Assembly (NCBI RefSeq): GCF_000496695.1
Contig: NZ_BAUJ01000057.1
Coordinates: 1-35,957, forward strand
DNA length: 35,957 nucleotides
Direction: 5' to 3'
Origin: Vibrio halioticoli NBRC 102217
GTDB taxonomy: Bacteria > Pseudomonadota > Gammaproteobacteria > Enterobacterales > Vibrionaceae
The notes below the pieces were generated by a model. The model was not told the DNA's origin, searched no databases, and saw only the letters and a program-made list of their open reading frames with translations. The first letter of the stretch is position 1. The number at the start of each line of letters is the position of its first letter. This document shows, in pieces, positions 18,496-25,457 of this stretch. A program made the translations under genes and the position numbers.

Positions 18496-19376
18496 TGCTG
18501 AGCCTCTTTTTGTTTGATCTGTTGATAAAGCGTTTGATTGTACGGTGTTAAAATCTGCTGTGCTTTGGCGCGCTGGAGTAAGTACCCCGTAATATAGTCG
18601 ATCTCGGTACGACGCTGATGTTGAATATCTTGATGCATTGACGAGAAATTTTCGCTGGTGGCTTGGATAACCTGCTGACTTTTGGCAAACAGTGCATCGC
18701 TATCGCAAGTCAGTCCTTCAGCGGTCATGACTTCACTAATTTCCACACAAAGTGCTTGTATTAGAGCCAAAGTCTCACTTTGCGCAAGCTCGCCGTTACG
18801 GCAATTATGGATGGCGGTTAATGGGTTGATACAGCAATTAATCGCCAGTTTGTTCCACAGAGCTTGTTGAATATTATCGTCCCAAGATACAGGTGCAAGG
18901 GCATGATCTAACATAGGGACTATTTGTGATGATAGCAATGCGCCACGCTCGTTGAGAGCGCCGACGATTGTTTGTCCCTGTCCCGTATGTTGAATTTTAG
19001 ACTGATTATCTATGAGTGCGCCGTGAGTGGTGGTAGCAAATAACACCGGGTGTTCAGAGAATTGCGCTAACAGTGGATCGACAGCGCCCATGCCATTGTG
19101 GGTAAAAAGTACGCAACAGCCTTTTTTGAGATGCGGAATAATGGGCAATAGAGCTTGCTCTACCTGCCATGCTTTGACTGCCACAATCACTAGATCGGCA
19201 TTATTCATATCCGAGATTTGGTTGGCGCGAAATTGAATAGGGGCTTGCTGCGCAAATGACAGCGATATGCTAGGCGCTGTGTCTCTGCTCCACAAAGAGA
19301 TATTGTGACCCGCATTGTGTAGATAACACGCCCACAGCGAACCAATGGCACCCACGCCAAGGATACTAATATTCAA
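18492..19376 (-). CDS. panE: 2-dehydropantoate 2-reductase (PanE)
   Basis: PanE reduces ketopantoate to pantoate with NADPH in pantothenate and coenzyme A synthesis. The Rossmann motif GVGAIGS is at the N-terminus (residues 7-13), VAVKAWQVEQAL and FTHNGMGAVDPLL follow, and the catalytic Lys176 is in NKLAINCCINPLTAIHNC. The C-terminal HQDIQHQRRTEIDYI helix matches the substrate-binding region. It is 294 residues, near the family norm. The start is TTG (19374-19376) with GGAG six bases upstream. The gene heads panE-yajL-csdA; panE and yajL are also neighbours in E. coli. Confidence 0.94.
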   Translation of the reverse strand: MNISILGVGAIGSLWACYLHNAGHNISLWSRDTAPSISLSFAQQAPIQFRANQISDMNNADLVIVAVKAWQVEQALLPIIPHLKKGCCVLFTHNGMGAVDPLLAQFSEHPVLFATTTHGALIDNQSKIQHTGQGQTIVGALNERGALLSSQIVPMLDHALAPVSWDDNIQQALWNKLAINCCINPLTAIHNCRNGELAQSETLALIQALCVEISEVMTAEGLTCDSDALFAKSQQVIQATSENFSSMHQDIQHQRRTEIDYITGYLLQRAKAQQILTPYNQTLYQQIKQKEAQQ

Positions 19377-19503
19377 ACCATTCTCCAGTCTAAATGCCCA
19401 TTGTCATGTGTATTTTAAGGGGTAAATACACAGATAAGAACCAAGGACACAAATTCATGGCTAGGATACTCGGAAATGCATTTATTGGCGAATTCACGGC
19501 ATT

Positions 19504-19529
19504 AAAAAAGGCGCTAAAGCGCCTTTTTT
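19504..19529 (-). terminator. Bidirectional terminator after ompK
   Basis: A GGCGC/GCGCC stem with a TAAA loop is flanked by six A and six T residues (AAAAAAGGCGC...GCGCCTTTTTT). It lies 17 bases beyond the ompK stop and is the clear rho-independent terminator of ompK. Confidence 0.9.
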
Positions 19530-19545
19530 ACCACTTTAAGTTCTA

Positions 19546-20355
19546 TTAGAACTTGTAAGTGACAGCAACGTAGTGGCTTACACCTGATGATTCAAATGCG
19601 CTTGAATCTTTGATGCCGTATACGTCTTTGTAAAGTTTAAGACCGTAACCCACTGCGTAACGATCTGAGTGCCAGTATAGGCCGTTGAACATTGCGCCGC
19701 CGTTGCTCGCTGAAGAGTATTTCTCTTTCATGCCGAATTGGTAATCGATATAACCTTGGTATGAAAGGAACGAACCATTTTCAAAGAAGAAGAAAGGTTT
19801 AAACCAGTTAGTAGACACTTGGTAACCGTTCCAGTCTTTAACGTTTGAATCGTAGTTACCGTAAAAGTTTAGGCCAATTTTACCAAGCCAAGGCACCATT
19901 ACATCAGAACCAAGACCGATTTTTTGTTGGTTTACACCGAAAGTGCCTTTCGCTGCGTTAGTGGTTACGCCATCCCAAGTGATTTCTGAAGCTACGTACA
20001 ACTCTTGTACTGGACCAAATGATAGGTCTCTATGAGTTAGTGCATCCAAAGACATACGTGGAGCAAACTTCATAAACATTTTTGCATCGGCATCAGCTTT
20101 ATCTGAGCTAGGGCTAGATAGAAGGTTGAATACATCAACATAGCCGTAAAGATCGAAGATCCCAGAGCGACCGCCAAATTCCATTTCTAGATAATCATGG
20201 CTTGAATTACCAGGCTTCTCGTCAAACGCGCCCATTAAGTTAAATTGCATCCACTTATAGTCGTTCTTGTGGATGTCACCGTCTGTGTAATCAGCTGCAA
20301 GAACTGGAGCTGAGGTAGCCGCTAATAGGCCGAGAGTTAAAAGTGATTTACGCAT
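19546..20355 (-). CDS. ompK: Outer-membrane protein OmpK (Tsx-like nucleoside porin)
   Basis: This is a 269-residue outer-membrane beta-barrel. A 20-residue signal peptide (MRKSLLTLGLLAATSAPVLA) precedes ADYTDGDIHKNDYKWMQFNL, which is typical of Vibrio OmpK, a Tsx-type channel. In V. parahaemolyticus OmpK is the receptor of phage KVP40. The protein ends in VTYKF with a terminal Phe, the barrel-assembly signal. Alternating aromatic strands (DLYGYVDVFNL, IGLNFYGNYDS, YAVGYGLKLYKD) are visible. It is monocistronic with a good terminator. A CRP-like site lies upstream, in line with catabolite control of tsx-type genes. Confidence 0.92.
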   Translation of the reverse strand: MRKSLLTLGLLAATSAPVLAADYTDGDIHKNDYKWMQFNLMGAFDEKPGNSSHDYLEMEFGGRSGIFDLYGYVDVFNLLSSPSSDKADADAKMFMKFAPRMSLDALTHRDLSFGPVQELYVASEITWDGVTTNAAKGTFGVNQQKIGLGSDVMVPWLGKIGLNFYGNYDSNVKDWNGYQVSTNWFKPFFFFENGSFLSYQGYIDYQFGMKEKYSSASNGGAMFNGLYWHSDRYAVGYGLKLYKDVYGIKDSSAFESSGVSHYVAVTYKF

Positions 20356-20489
20356 AATAAAGGGGTCTCTAAAAATGTTTTAGCGAAAAAATGGACTTGC
20401 CATTCCGTAGCAATCGATTCCGTCCCTCGAATAATAGAGATCTGACACACAAATGGAAGTGGGAAAATGTAAAAGTTGAACATTAATTA

Positions 20490-20503
20490 GTGATCAAGAT
20501 CAC
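20490..20503. promoter_or_regulatory. Candidate CRP site in the ompK upstream region
   Basis: GTGATCAAGATCAC has both core half-sites (GTGA-N6-TCAC) of the CRP consensus intact, within TTAGTGATCAAGATCACGGAAA. It is 134 bases upstream of ompK and about 140 bases upstream of the divergent LON-domain gene, so it could act on either. ompK is the more likely target because tsx is CRP-controlled in E. coli. Confidence 0.55.
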
Positions 20504-20587
20504 GGAAATGCAAACTTGGCGTTCAAATAACATTCAATTGCTTATTTTTTACGGAACTTTTTTTATAGCGAAATAATGAAATACTTC

Positions 20588-20614
20588 TGATCGATTATTA
20601 ATCGATTGCGTAAC
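20588..20614 (+). promoter_or_regulatory. Candidate ECF-sigma (ECF11-type) promoter
   Basis: TGATCG (20588-20593), 17 bases, then TAAC (20611-20614) resembles promoters of RpoE/ChrR-controlled genes in Rhodobacter (TGATCC, about 18 bases, TAAGA). It lies 32 bases before the ATG of the first gene of the unit that ends in the ECF sigma and ChrR genes, as expected for autoregulation. The sequence is seen; sigma recognition is inference, and the -10 part is only a partial match. Confidence 0.45.
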
Positions 20615-20645
20615 AGTTTTGGAGATCAATAAAGAAGAGTGGCAT

Positions 20646-21218
20646 ATGGCAATTATCAAACTATTTCCTTTAAGTTCTGTTGTATTACCCGAAGGGAAAA
20701 TGAACTTGAGAATCTTTGAACCTCGTTACAAACGTATGATCAGCGAATGTTGTAGGGCGGGAGAGGGATTTGGAGTTTGTTTGATTAGTGAGCCGACTTT
20801 GTCTTCTCCAAGAAAAATCTCACGTGTCGGCACACTTTCTAAAACAATCGATTTTGAACAACTTTCTGACGGATTCCTTGGTGTCACTATCGTAGGAACT
20901 CGTCGCTTCAGAGTGAAAAGGGTTTGGAGAGAGTTTGATGGCCTACGTTGTGCTGAGGTGGAATACCTCAATAACTGGGACAGCCAAGCACTGTCTAAAA
21001 CCGATACTTTTATCAGTGATCAACTGCAAAGGGTTTATCAAAGATTCCCTGAAATCAGGAGTCTTTATTCGGACTGTTTTTTTGACGATGCTACTTGGGT
21101 CAGTCAACGATGGTTAGAGTTATTACCTTTAGAGCAAGAGCAGTTCGAACACCTCACGTCCCAAGCGGATTGTCATGAAGCGGTGAGATTTCTATGCCAA
21201 GCCATTGAAGCCAGATGA
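20646..21218 (+). CDS. Free-standing LON substrate-binding domain protein
   Basis: This 190-residue cytoplasmic protein consists mainly of the N-terminal LON domain. The diagnostic features are KLFPLSSVVLPEGKMNLRIFEPRY near the start, GEGFGVCLI, then VGTLSKTIDFEQLSDG and a GTRRFRVKRVWREFDGL strand. It has no ATPase or protease part, so it is not Lon protease. Single LON-domain proteins are common in proteobacteria, and their function is not well established. The ATG at 20646 with a GAAGAG ribosome site is preferred over an in-frame TTG at 20619. It is the first gene of the unit with the DUF4397, sigma and ChrR genes, with 21 bases to the next. Confidence 0.87.
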   Translation: MAIIKLFPLSSVVLPEGKMNLRIFEPRYKRMISECCRAGEGFGVCLISEPTLSSPRKISRVGTLSKTIDFEQLSDGFLGVTIVGTRRFRVKRVWREFDGLRCAEVEYLNNWDSQALSKTDTFISDQLQRVYQRFPEIRSLYSDCFFDDATWVSQRWLELLPLEQEQFEHLTSQADCHEAVRFLCQAIEAR

Positions 21219-21239
21219 TAGTGATATGGAGATAAAATT

Positions 21240-22625
21240 ATGTTTAAGAACTACCTTCCTGTAATGCTCGTTGCTTCGTCATTATTTATTGTGGGCTGTA
21301 ATGACGATGATGAACCTTCTGCTCAAGCTAGAGTGCAAGCTGTACATGCCTCCGCGGATGCACCATTGGCTAATGTCACTATAAATGGAGATGACGCCAG
21401 CAGTACGAACTCTACTTTTAATAGCCAAACCCTATCGGGCGTAGATTATGCTACAGCATCGGGTTATATCGCTCTTGATGAAGGGGAAAACTCAATTCAA
21501 GTTGATGTTCAGTTGCCGGGAGGAGAAGTAGCGACAGTGATTCCTAACACTGTACTTAATTTGGATTCAAGTTTGTTGTACACAGTGATGGTTGTTGGGC
21601 AAGCTGATGCAAGTTCAGAATTCGCAGTTGAGCCCTTAATTATTGCGCGTAGTGCTACAGGAGACAATGACGCCACTAATGTCGATGTGCAAGTTGTGCA
21701 TGCATCCCCCGGTGTTCCTGAGGTCGATGTACATGTCACTGGCCCCAATGATGATATTAACCCCGGCGCCCCGTTGGCCACCCTATCTTACAAGGCTTCA
21801 ACGGGAGTCGTGAGTGTTCCTGCTGCTGAATACCGAGTTCGATTAGCGTTGGCTGGCACCAGCACTGTAGCTTTCGATTCTGGAGCGGTTGCCTTACCTG
21901 CAGGGGCTGAACTCACTATCGCAGCTATCCCAAATGTGAATGCTGCTAAAGATGAAAATACAGTGTTATCACCCGTTAAACTGCTCGTTATGGATGGAAC
22001 AGGATCGTCGATTATCCATGACACAAACGAAATTACTCAAGTGAGAGTAGGGCATTTATCAGCGGATACCCCGACCGTTGATGTATCGGTAGATGGTACC
22101 GTGCCAGTGGACCTCACTAATGTGGATTTTAAAGTGGTGTCAGGCTACTTAGATTTAGCGGCCAAAGCTTATGATTTAGGTATATTTGCGTTCGATGACC
22201 CGACTAACTTACAAATTGACGCGCAAGGTGTTGAGTTTGAGAAAGGTAAAGATTACAGCGTTTATGCGATAAATGAATTGGCAAACATTGATGCATTGGT
22301 TATCGAAGATAAACGACGTCCAGTAGCAACCAGTGCCACATTAAGCGTACTGCATGCAGCATCTTTACCCGCAGCTGCAACAGTTGACATATACTTAACG
22401 ACATCAACAGATATTTCGAATAGTGATCCAGCCCTAGCTAGTTTTGCGTATACAGATATTGTTCAGAATGTATATGTCGCAGCAGGGAGTTATGTTGTAA
22501 CTGTGACGGGCGTGGGAAGTAAAGATGCGCTGCTTCAATTGGAAGGCGTAATGCTAGAAAACGGTAAGGTGTATAAAGCGATTGCTACTAACGAAGGTAT
22601 TCTCGCAGCAGACATTACTGAATAA
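21240..22625 (+). CDS. DUF4397 lipoprotein with four repeats
   Basis: This is a 461-residue exported lipoprotein. The signal peptide ends in the lipobox LFIVGC with lipidated Cys20; the residue after it is Asn, not Asp, so outer-membrane sorting is expected. The mature part contains four related DUF4397 modules of about 100-115 residues. They start near residues 31 (RVQAVHASADAPLANVTI), 147 (VDVQVVHASPGVPEVDV), 267 (VRVGHLSADTPTVDVSV) and 366 (TLSVLHAASLPAAATVDI). Modules of this type are beta-rich, and their function is unknown. It is very acidic and Ala/Val-rich, with few aromatics. It lies between the LON-domain gene and the ECF sigma gene, so it is probably under that sigma factor. Confidence 0.85.
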   Translation: MFKNYLPVMLVASSLFIVGCNDDDEPSAQARVQAVHASADAPLANVTINGDDASSTNSTFNSQTLSGVDYATASGYIALDEGENSIQVDVQLPGGEVATVIPNTVLNLDSSLLYTVMVVGQADASSEFAVEPLIIARSATGDNDATNVDVQVVHASPGVPEVDVHVTGPNDDINPGAPLATLSYKASTGVVSVPAAEYRVRLALAGTSTVAFDSGAVALPAGAELTIAAIPNVNAAKDENTVLSPVKLLVMDGTGSSIIHDTNEITQVRVGHLSADTPTVDVSVDGTVPVDLTNVDFKVVSGYLDLAAKAYDLGIFAFDDPTNLQIDAQGVEFEKGKDYSVYAINELANIDALVIEDKRRPVATSATLSVLHAASLPAAATVDIYLTTSTDISNSDPALASFAYTDIVQNVYVAAGSYVVTVTGVGSKDALLQLEGVMLENGKVYKAIATNEGILAADITE

Positions 22626-22630
22626 CCTGG

Positions 22631-22653
22631 AGGGAGGGAGTTTTTCCCTCTCT
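22631..22653 (+). other. Hairpin between the DUF4397 and sigma genes
   Basis: AGGGAGGGA (22631-22639) and TCCCTCTCT (22645-22653) pair over nine positions with one G-U, with loop GTTTT. There is no U-tract after it (AATTCTC), so it is not a standard terminator. It sits 6 bases after the DUF4397 stop and 19 before the sigma start, and may partly stop transcription or protect the upstream mRNA. Confidence 0.5.
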
Positions 22654-22672
22654 AATTCTCTAAAGGTGAATC

Positions 22673-23260
22673 ATGGAAACGTTAACCAATGCCTCGAACC
22701 CGAGTAGGGCAGAGTGGAATGAGTGCATGACCAAGGTGCAGCAGGGGGATAAAGGTGCATTTGCAACACTGTTTAAACATTTTTCTCCAAGGCTCAAGCA
22801 ATTTGCTTATAAGCATGTAGGTAATGAGCAAGTAGCGTTGGAGTTAGTTCAGGAGACACTGACTGCGGTTTGGAAAAAGTCGCATTTGTTTGACGGTAGT
22901 AAAAGTGCCTTGTCCACTTGGATATACACCATCGCCAGAAACTTGTGTTTCGATTTGCTAAGGAAGCAAAAAGGGCGAGAATTACATGTACATGCAGAAG
23001 ACATTTGGCCGGATGATTACTGTCCACCAGATCTCGTAGACCAGTATTCACCTGAGAGAAATATGTTGCGAGAACAAATAGTACGCTATTTAGATACGCT
23101 TCCGGTGAAGCAAAAAGAGGTGGTCAAAGCCATTTATCTTGATGAATTGCCTCACCAAGAAGTCGCAGATAAATTTGATATCCCTCTAGGTACAGTTAAA
23201 TCACGATTGAGATTAGCAGTTGAGAAGTTAAAAGACACAATAAGGGCGGAACAAGTATGA
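22673..23260 (+). CDS. ECF-family RNA polymerase sigma factor (RpoE/ECF11-like)
   Basis: This is a 195-residue group-4 sigma factor. Region 2 spans about residues 31-95 (FATLFKHFSPRLKQFAYKHV, ELVQETLTAVWKKSHLF, STWIYTIARNLCFDLLRKQK). Region 4 spans about residues 133-187 (LDTLPVKQKEVVKAIYLDEL, EVADKFDIPLGTVKSRLRLA). The WPDD stretch in the linker and the adjacent ChrR gene place it with the ECF11 group, whose best-known member controls the singlet-oxygen response in Rhodobacter. It has an AAGGTG ribosome site. The stop overlaps the anti-sigma start by four bases. The target genes cannot be read here apart from its own operon. Confidence 0.92.
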   Translation: METLTNASNPSRAEWNECMTKVQQGDKGAFATLFKHFSPRLKQFAYKHVGNEQVALELVQETLTAVWKKSHLFDGSKSALSTWIYTIARNLCFDLLRKQKGRELHVHAEDIWPDDYCPPDLVDQYSPERNMLREQIVRYLDTLPVKQKEVVKAIYLDELPHQEVADKFDIPLGTVKSRLRLAVEKLKDTIRAEQV

Positions 23261-23928
23261 AAAATCATCCAAGTGAAGAGTTGTTGAAAGCCTATGCGGA
23301 CGGAAGCATCGACGCTTGTAATGGATTGACGCTCGCTGCACACCTTGAGACCTGCGAGCATTGTCATAGCAAGGTTGATGAACTTGAAAGTCAAGCATCC
23401 CAAATTATGATGGAGCCTGATGCTGAAATAGATATTGAACAGTCCATGATGGACGAAATATTTAATAATATTGTTTGTTTAAGTAAAGATAAAACCTCGT
23501 TAAATACCCAAAAACCCTCGGTAAAAATTGAAGTTAACGGTAAGAGTTTTGTATTACCTAAATCTTTGAGAGGTGTAAGTAAAAGACTGAGTGAATGGAA
23601 GAGCTATGGGGGAAAAGTGTACACCGCTCATTTAGATTTAGGCGAAGAAGAGCGAGTGAGTTTGCTCTACATTGCTGGTGGCGTGCAGGTGCCGCAACAC
23701 ACCCATAAAGGCGTAGAGACAACATTAGTACTCCACGGCAGTTTTAGCGATGAAGAGGGGTACTACAGTGAAGGGGACTACATTGTAGCGGATGGTTCAA
23801 TAAAGCATTCTCCCCGTACAGAGGAAGGTCAAGACTGCTTATGTTTGACCGTACTTAGTGAACCTATGGTATTCACACAAGGTGTCGCAAGAGTATTCAA
23901 TATATTTGGCAAAGGTATGTACCCTTAA
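23257..23928 (+). CDS. chrR: ChrR-family zinc anti-sigma factor with cupin domain
   Basis: This 223-residue cytoplasmic anti-sigma factor is the partner of the preceding sigma gene. The N-terminal zinc-binding domain has His4, His29, Cys33 and Cys36 (HLETCEHC). The C-terminal half is a ChrR-type cupin with His147, His149, Glu153 and His183. Their spacing is identical to the His141, His143, Glu147, His177 set of Rhodobacter ChrR, which is needed for the singlet-oxygen response. Both metal sites are therefore intact. Key segments are GGVQVPQHTHKGVETTLVLH and GDYIVADGSIKHSP. It is co-translated with the sigma factor through an ATGA overlap. A strong terminator follows. Confidence 0.92.
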   Translation: MKNHPSEELLKAYADGSIDACNGLTLAAHLETCEHCHSKVDELESQASQIMMEPDAEIDIEQSMMDEIFNNIVCLSKDKTSLNTQKPSVKIEVNGKSFVLPKSLRGVSKRLSEWKSYGGKVYTAHLDLGEEERVSLLYIAGGVQVPQHTHKGVETTLVLHGSFSDEEGYYSEGDYIVADGSIKHSPRTEEGQDCLCLTVLSEPMVFTQGVARVFNIFGKGMYP

Positions 23929-23929
23929 T

Positions 23930-23979
23930 AAAAATAGCCACACTTTTGATACTTTAGTCAATCGTGTGGCTATTTTTTT
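23930..23979. terminator. Bidirectional terminator between chrR and ampG
   Basis: AAAAATAGCCACAC (23930-23943) and GTGTGGCTATTTTT (23964-23977) form a 14-bp stem around a 20-base loop whose ends (TTGA/TCAA) can pair further, followed by TT. It lies directly after chrR and 22 bases beyond the convergent ampG stop, so it can serve both. Confidence 0.9.
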
Positions 23980-24000
23980 AAGTTACGTAGAATCAGGCTT

Positions 24001-25383
24001 TTATTTTAAAGCTTGTTTGTGTTGTTCTTCATCTTCTAAGCCACGCTTTCTTGCTCTGTCGAGTACATCGTTAAAATAACCGCGAAGAGAGTAAAGCATA
24101 ATTAAGCTTGGAATCACCATGGCCGCGGTGATGATAAAGAACATCGACCAATCATTTAAGTAATCAACCAGTTCACCACTAAAAGAGGCTAAGGTTGTTC
24201 TGCCTAAGTTCCCGAGCGAGGCAAGCAATGCATATTGGGTTGCAGAGAATGCTTGTCCGGTCAGTACTGTCAAAAATGACACAAAGGCTACCGTTGAGAA
24301 AGCGGTGGTAAAGTTATCGACAATGATAGTGGCCAAAAATAGCGTTTCATTTGGGCCTGATTTCGCAATCCAAGCAAACATTAGATTGCTCGATGCCATC
24401 GCCACACCGCCAATCATTAAGCCTTTTACAATGCCAAACTTAACGTTAAACATACTGCCGATAAAGGTAAACAGTATGGTTGCTCCCCAACCAATCAATT
24501 TGGAATAGTCGCCTATTTGTTCATTACTAAAGCCAATTTCTTTATAGAAAGGAATCGACATACGACCAAGGAAGGCTTCACCAATTTTAAATAGAAAGAC
24601 AAACAGCAATAAGGTGATTGCGACTCGAACGCCGTTGCGTCGGAAAAAGTCAGCAAAGGGTTCAATCAAGGTCACACTCAACCATGCTACAACTGGTGAG
24701 CCAACCACTTTACTGTGGCGTTGTTCTGCTTCTGATTGCAGTTGGCTGCGTGCGGTTTTTGGCTCTTTGGTAAACAAAGTGAACACCATCAGCAGTGCTA
24801 CAATTGCGGTCATTCCTAAATAAACGCCGTTCCATCCTATGCTATCGGCGTTCACAAATGCCAAATAACCAGGAAGAGAATAACCTGTCCACCATCCAAC
24901 GACCGCCATTGCCGATGCTTGAGGCAGTTTTGAGGCTTCACTTTTAGAAAAACTATCAATGCGGTAGGCATCGATGGCCACATCTTGAGTGGAGGATGCA
25001 ATCGCGATACCCAAGGCCAGCATTGAGGTAAACATCAGGCTTTTAGCGGGATCGACTCCAGAAATAGCCAGTGTACAAACCAGCATAATGGCTTGGCATA
25101 AGAAGATCCAAGAGCGGCGCTGACCTAATAGGCGATGCAAAATTGGCAGTTTTACCCTATCAACCAAAGGGGCCCACATAAAGTTAATGGCATACACCAC
25201 AAAAACAGAACCGAAGTAGCCGATAGCCGCGCGACTAAGTCCCGCGTCTTTTAGCCACCCAGACATGTTTGAGCCAATCAGTACCCAAGGAAAACCACTT
25301 GAGCAACCCAACATAAACACCCAAAGCAAGCGCTTATCAAGGTAACTTTTAAAGGTCTCACCCCAAGACATCTTATCCGTCAT
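24001..25383 (-). CDS. ampG: Muropeptide permease AmpG
   Basis: AmpG is an inner-membrane major-facilitator transporter that imports GlcNAc-anhydroMurNAc peptides for recycling; it also influences AmpC induction where AmpR is present. The protein has 460 residues with about 12-14 helices. Diagnostic segments are LWVFMLGCSSGFPWVLIG, the WAPLVDRVKLPILHRLLGQR loop, ASSTQDVAIDAYRIDSF and GEAFLGRMSIPFYKEIGFS. The ATG has AAGGA upstream. It follows yajG and ppiA on the same strand, with a 74-base gap holding a hairpin. MltA in this window makes the type of muropeptide it imports. Confidence 0.95.
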   Translation of the reverse strand: MTDKMSWGETFKSYLDKRLLWVFMLGCSSGFPWVLIGSNMSGWLKDAGLSRAAIGYFGSVFVVYAINFMWAPLVDRVKLPILHRLLGQRRSWIFLCQAIMLVCTLAISGVDPAKSLMFTSMLALGIAIASSTQDVAIDAYRIDSFSKSEASKLPQASAMAVVGWWTGYSLPGYLAFVNADSIGWNGVYLGMTAIVALLMVFTLFTKEPKTARSQLQSEAEQRHSKVVGSPVVAWLSVTLIEPFADFFRRNGVRVAITLLLFVFLFKIGEAFLGRMSIPFYKEIGFSNEQIGDYSKLIGWGATILFTFIGSMFNVKFGIVKGLMIGGVAMASSNLMFAWIAKSGPNETLFLATIIVDNFTTAFSTVAFVSFLTVLTGQAFSATQYALLASLGNLGRTTLASFSGELVDYLNDWSMFFIITAAMVIPSLIMLYSLRGYFNDVLDRARKRGLEDEEQHKQALK

Positions 25384-25406
25384 TTTCTTTCCTTTTACTC
25401 ATACGT

Positions 25407-25431
25407 AACGCAGAGCCAGTAGCTCTGCGTT
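25407..25431 (-). other. Hairpin between ppiA and ampG
   Basis: AACGCAGAGC (25407-25416) and GCTCTGCGTT (25422-25431) form a perfect 10-bp stem with loop CAGTA. No T-tract follows on the minus strand, so it is more likely a weak or attenuating element, or an RNA-stability structure, than a full terminator. Confidence 0.6.
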
Positions 25432-25457
25432 TACTTTAGGGTAACTATAGAGGGGAT

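Noticed and set aside
20619..20645. TTG start for the LON-domain gene
   Set aside because: It would include the GAAGAG ribosome site in the coding part. The ATG at 20646 gives the typical LON-domain beginning.
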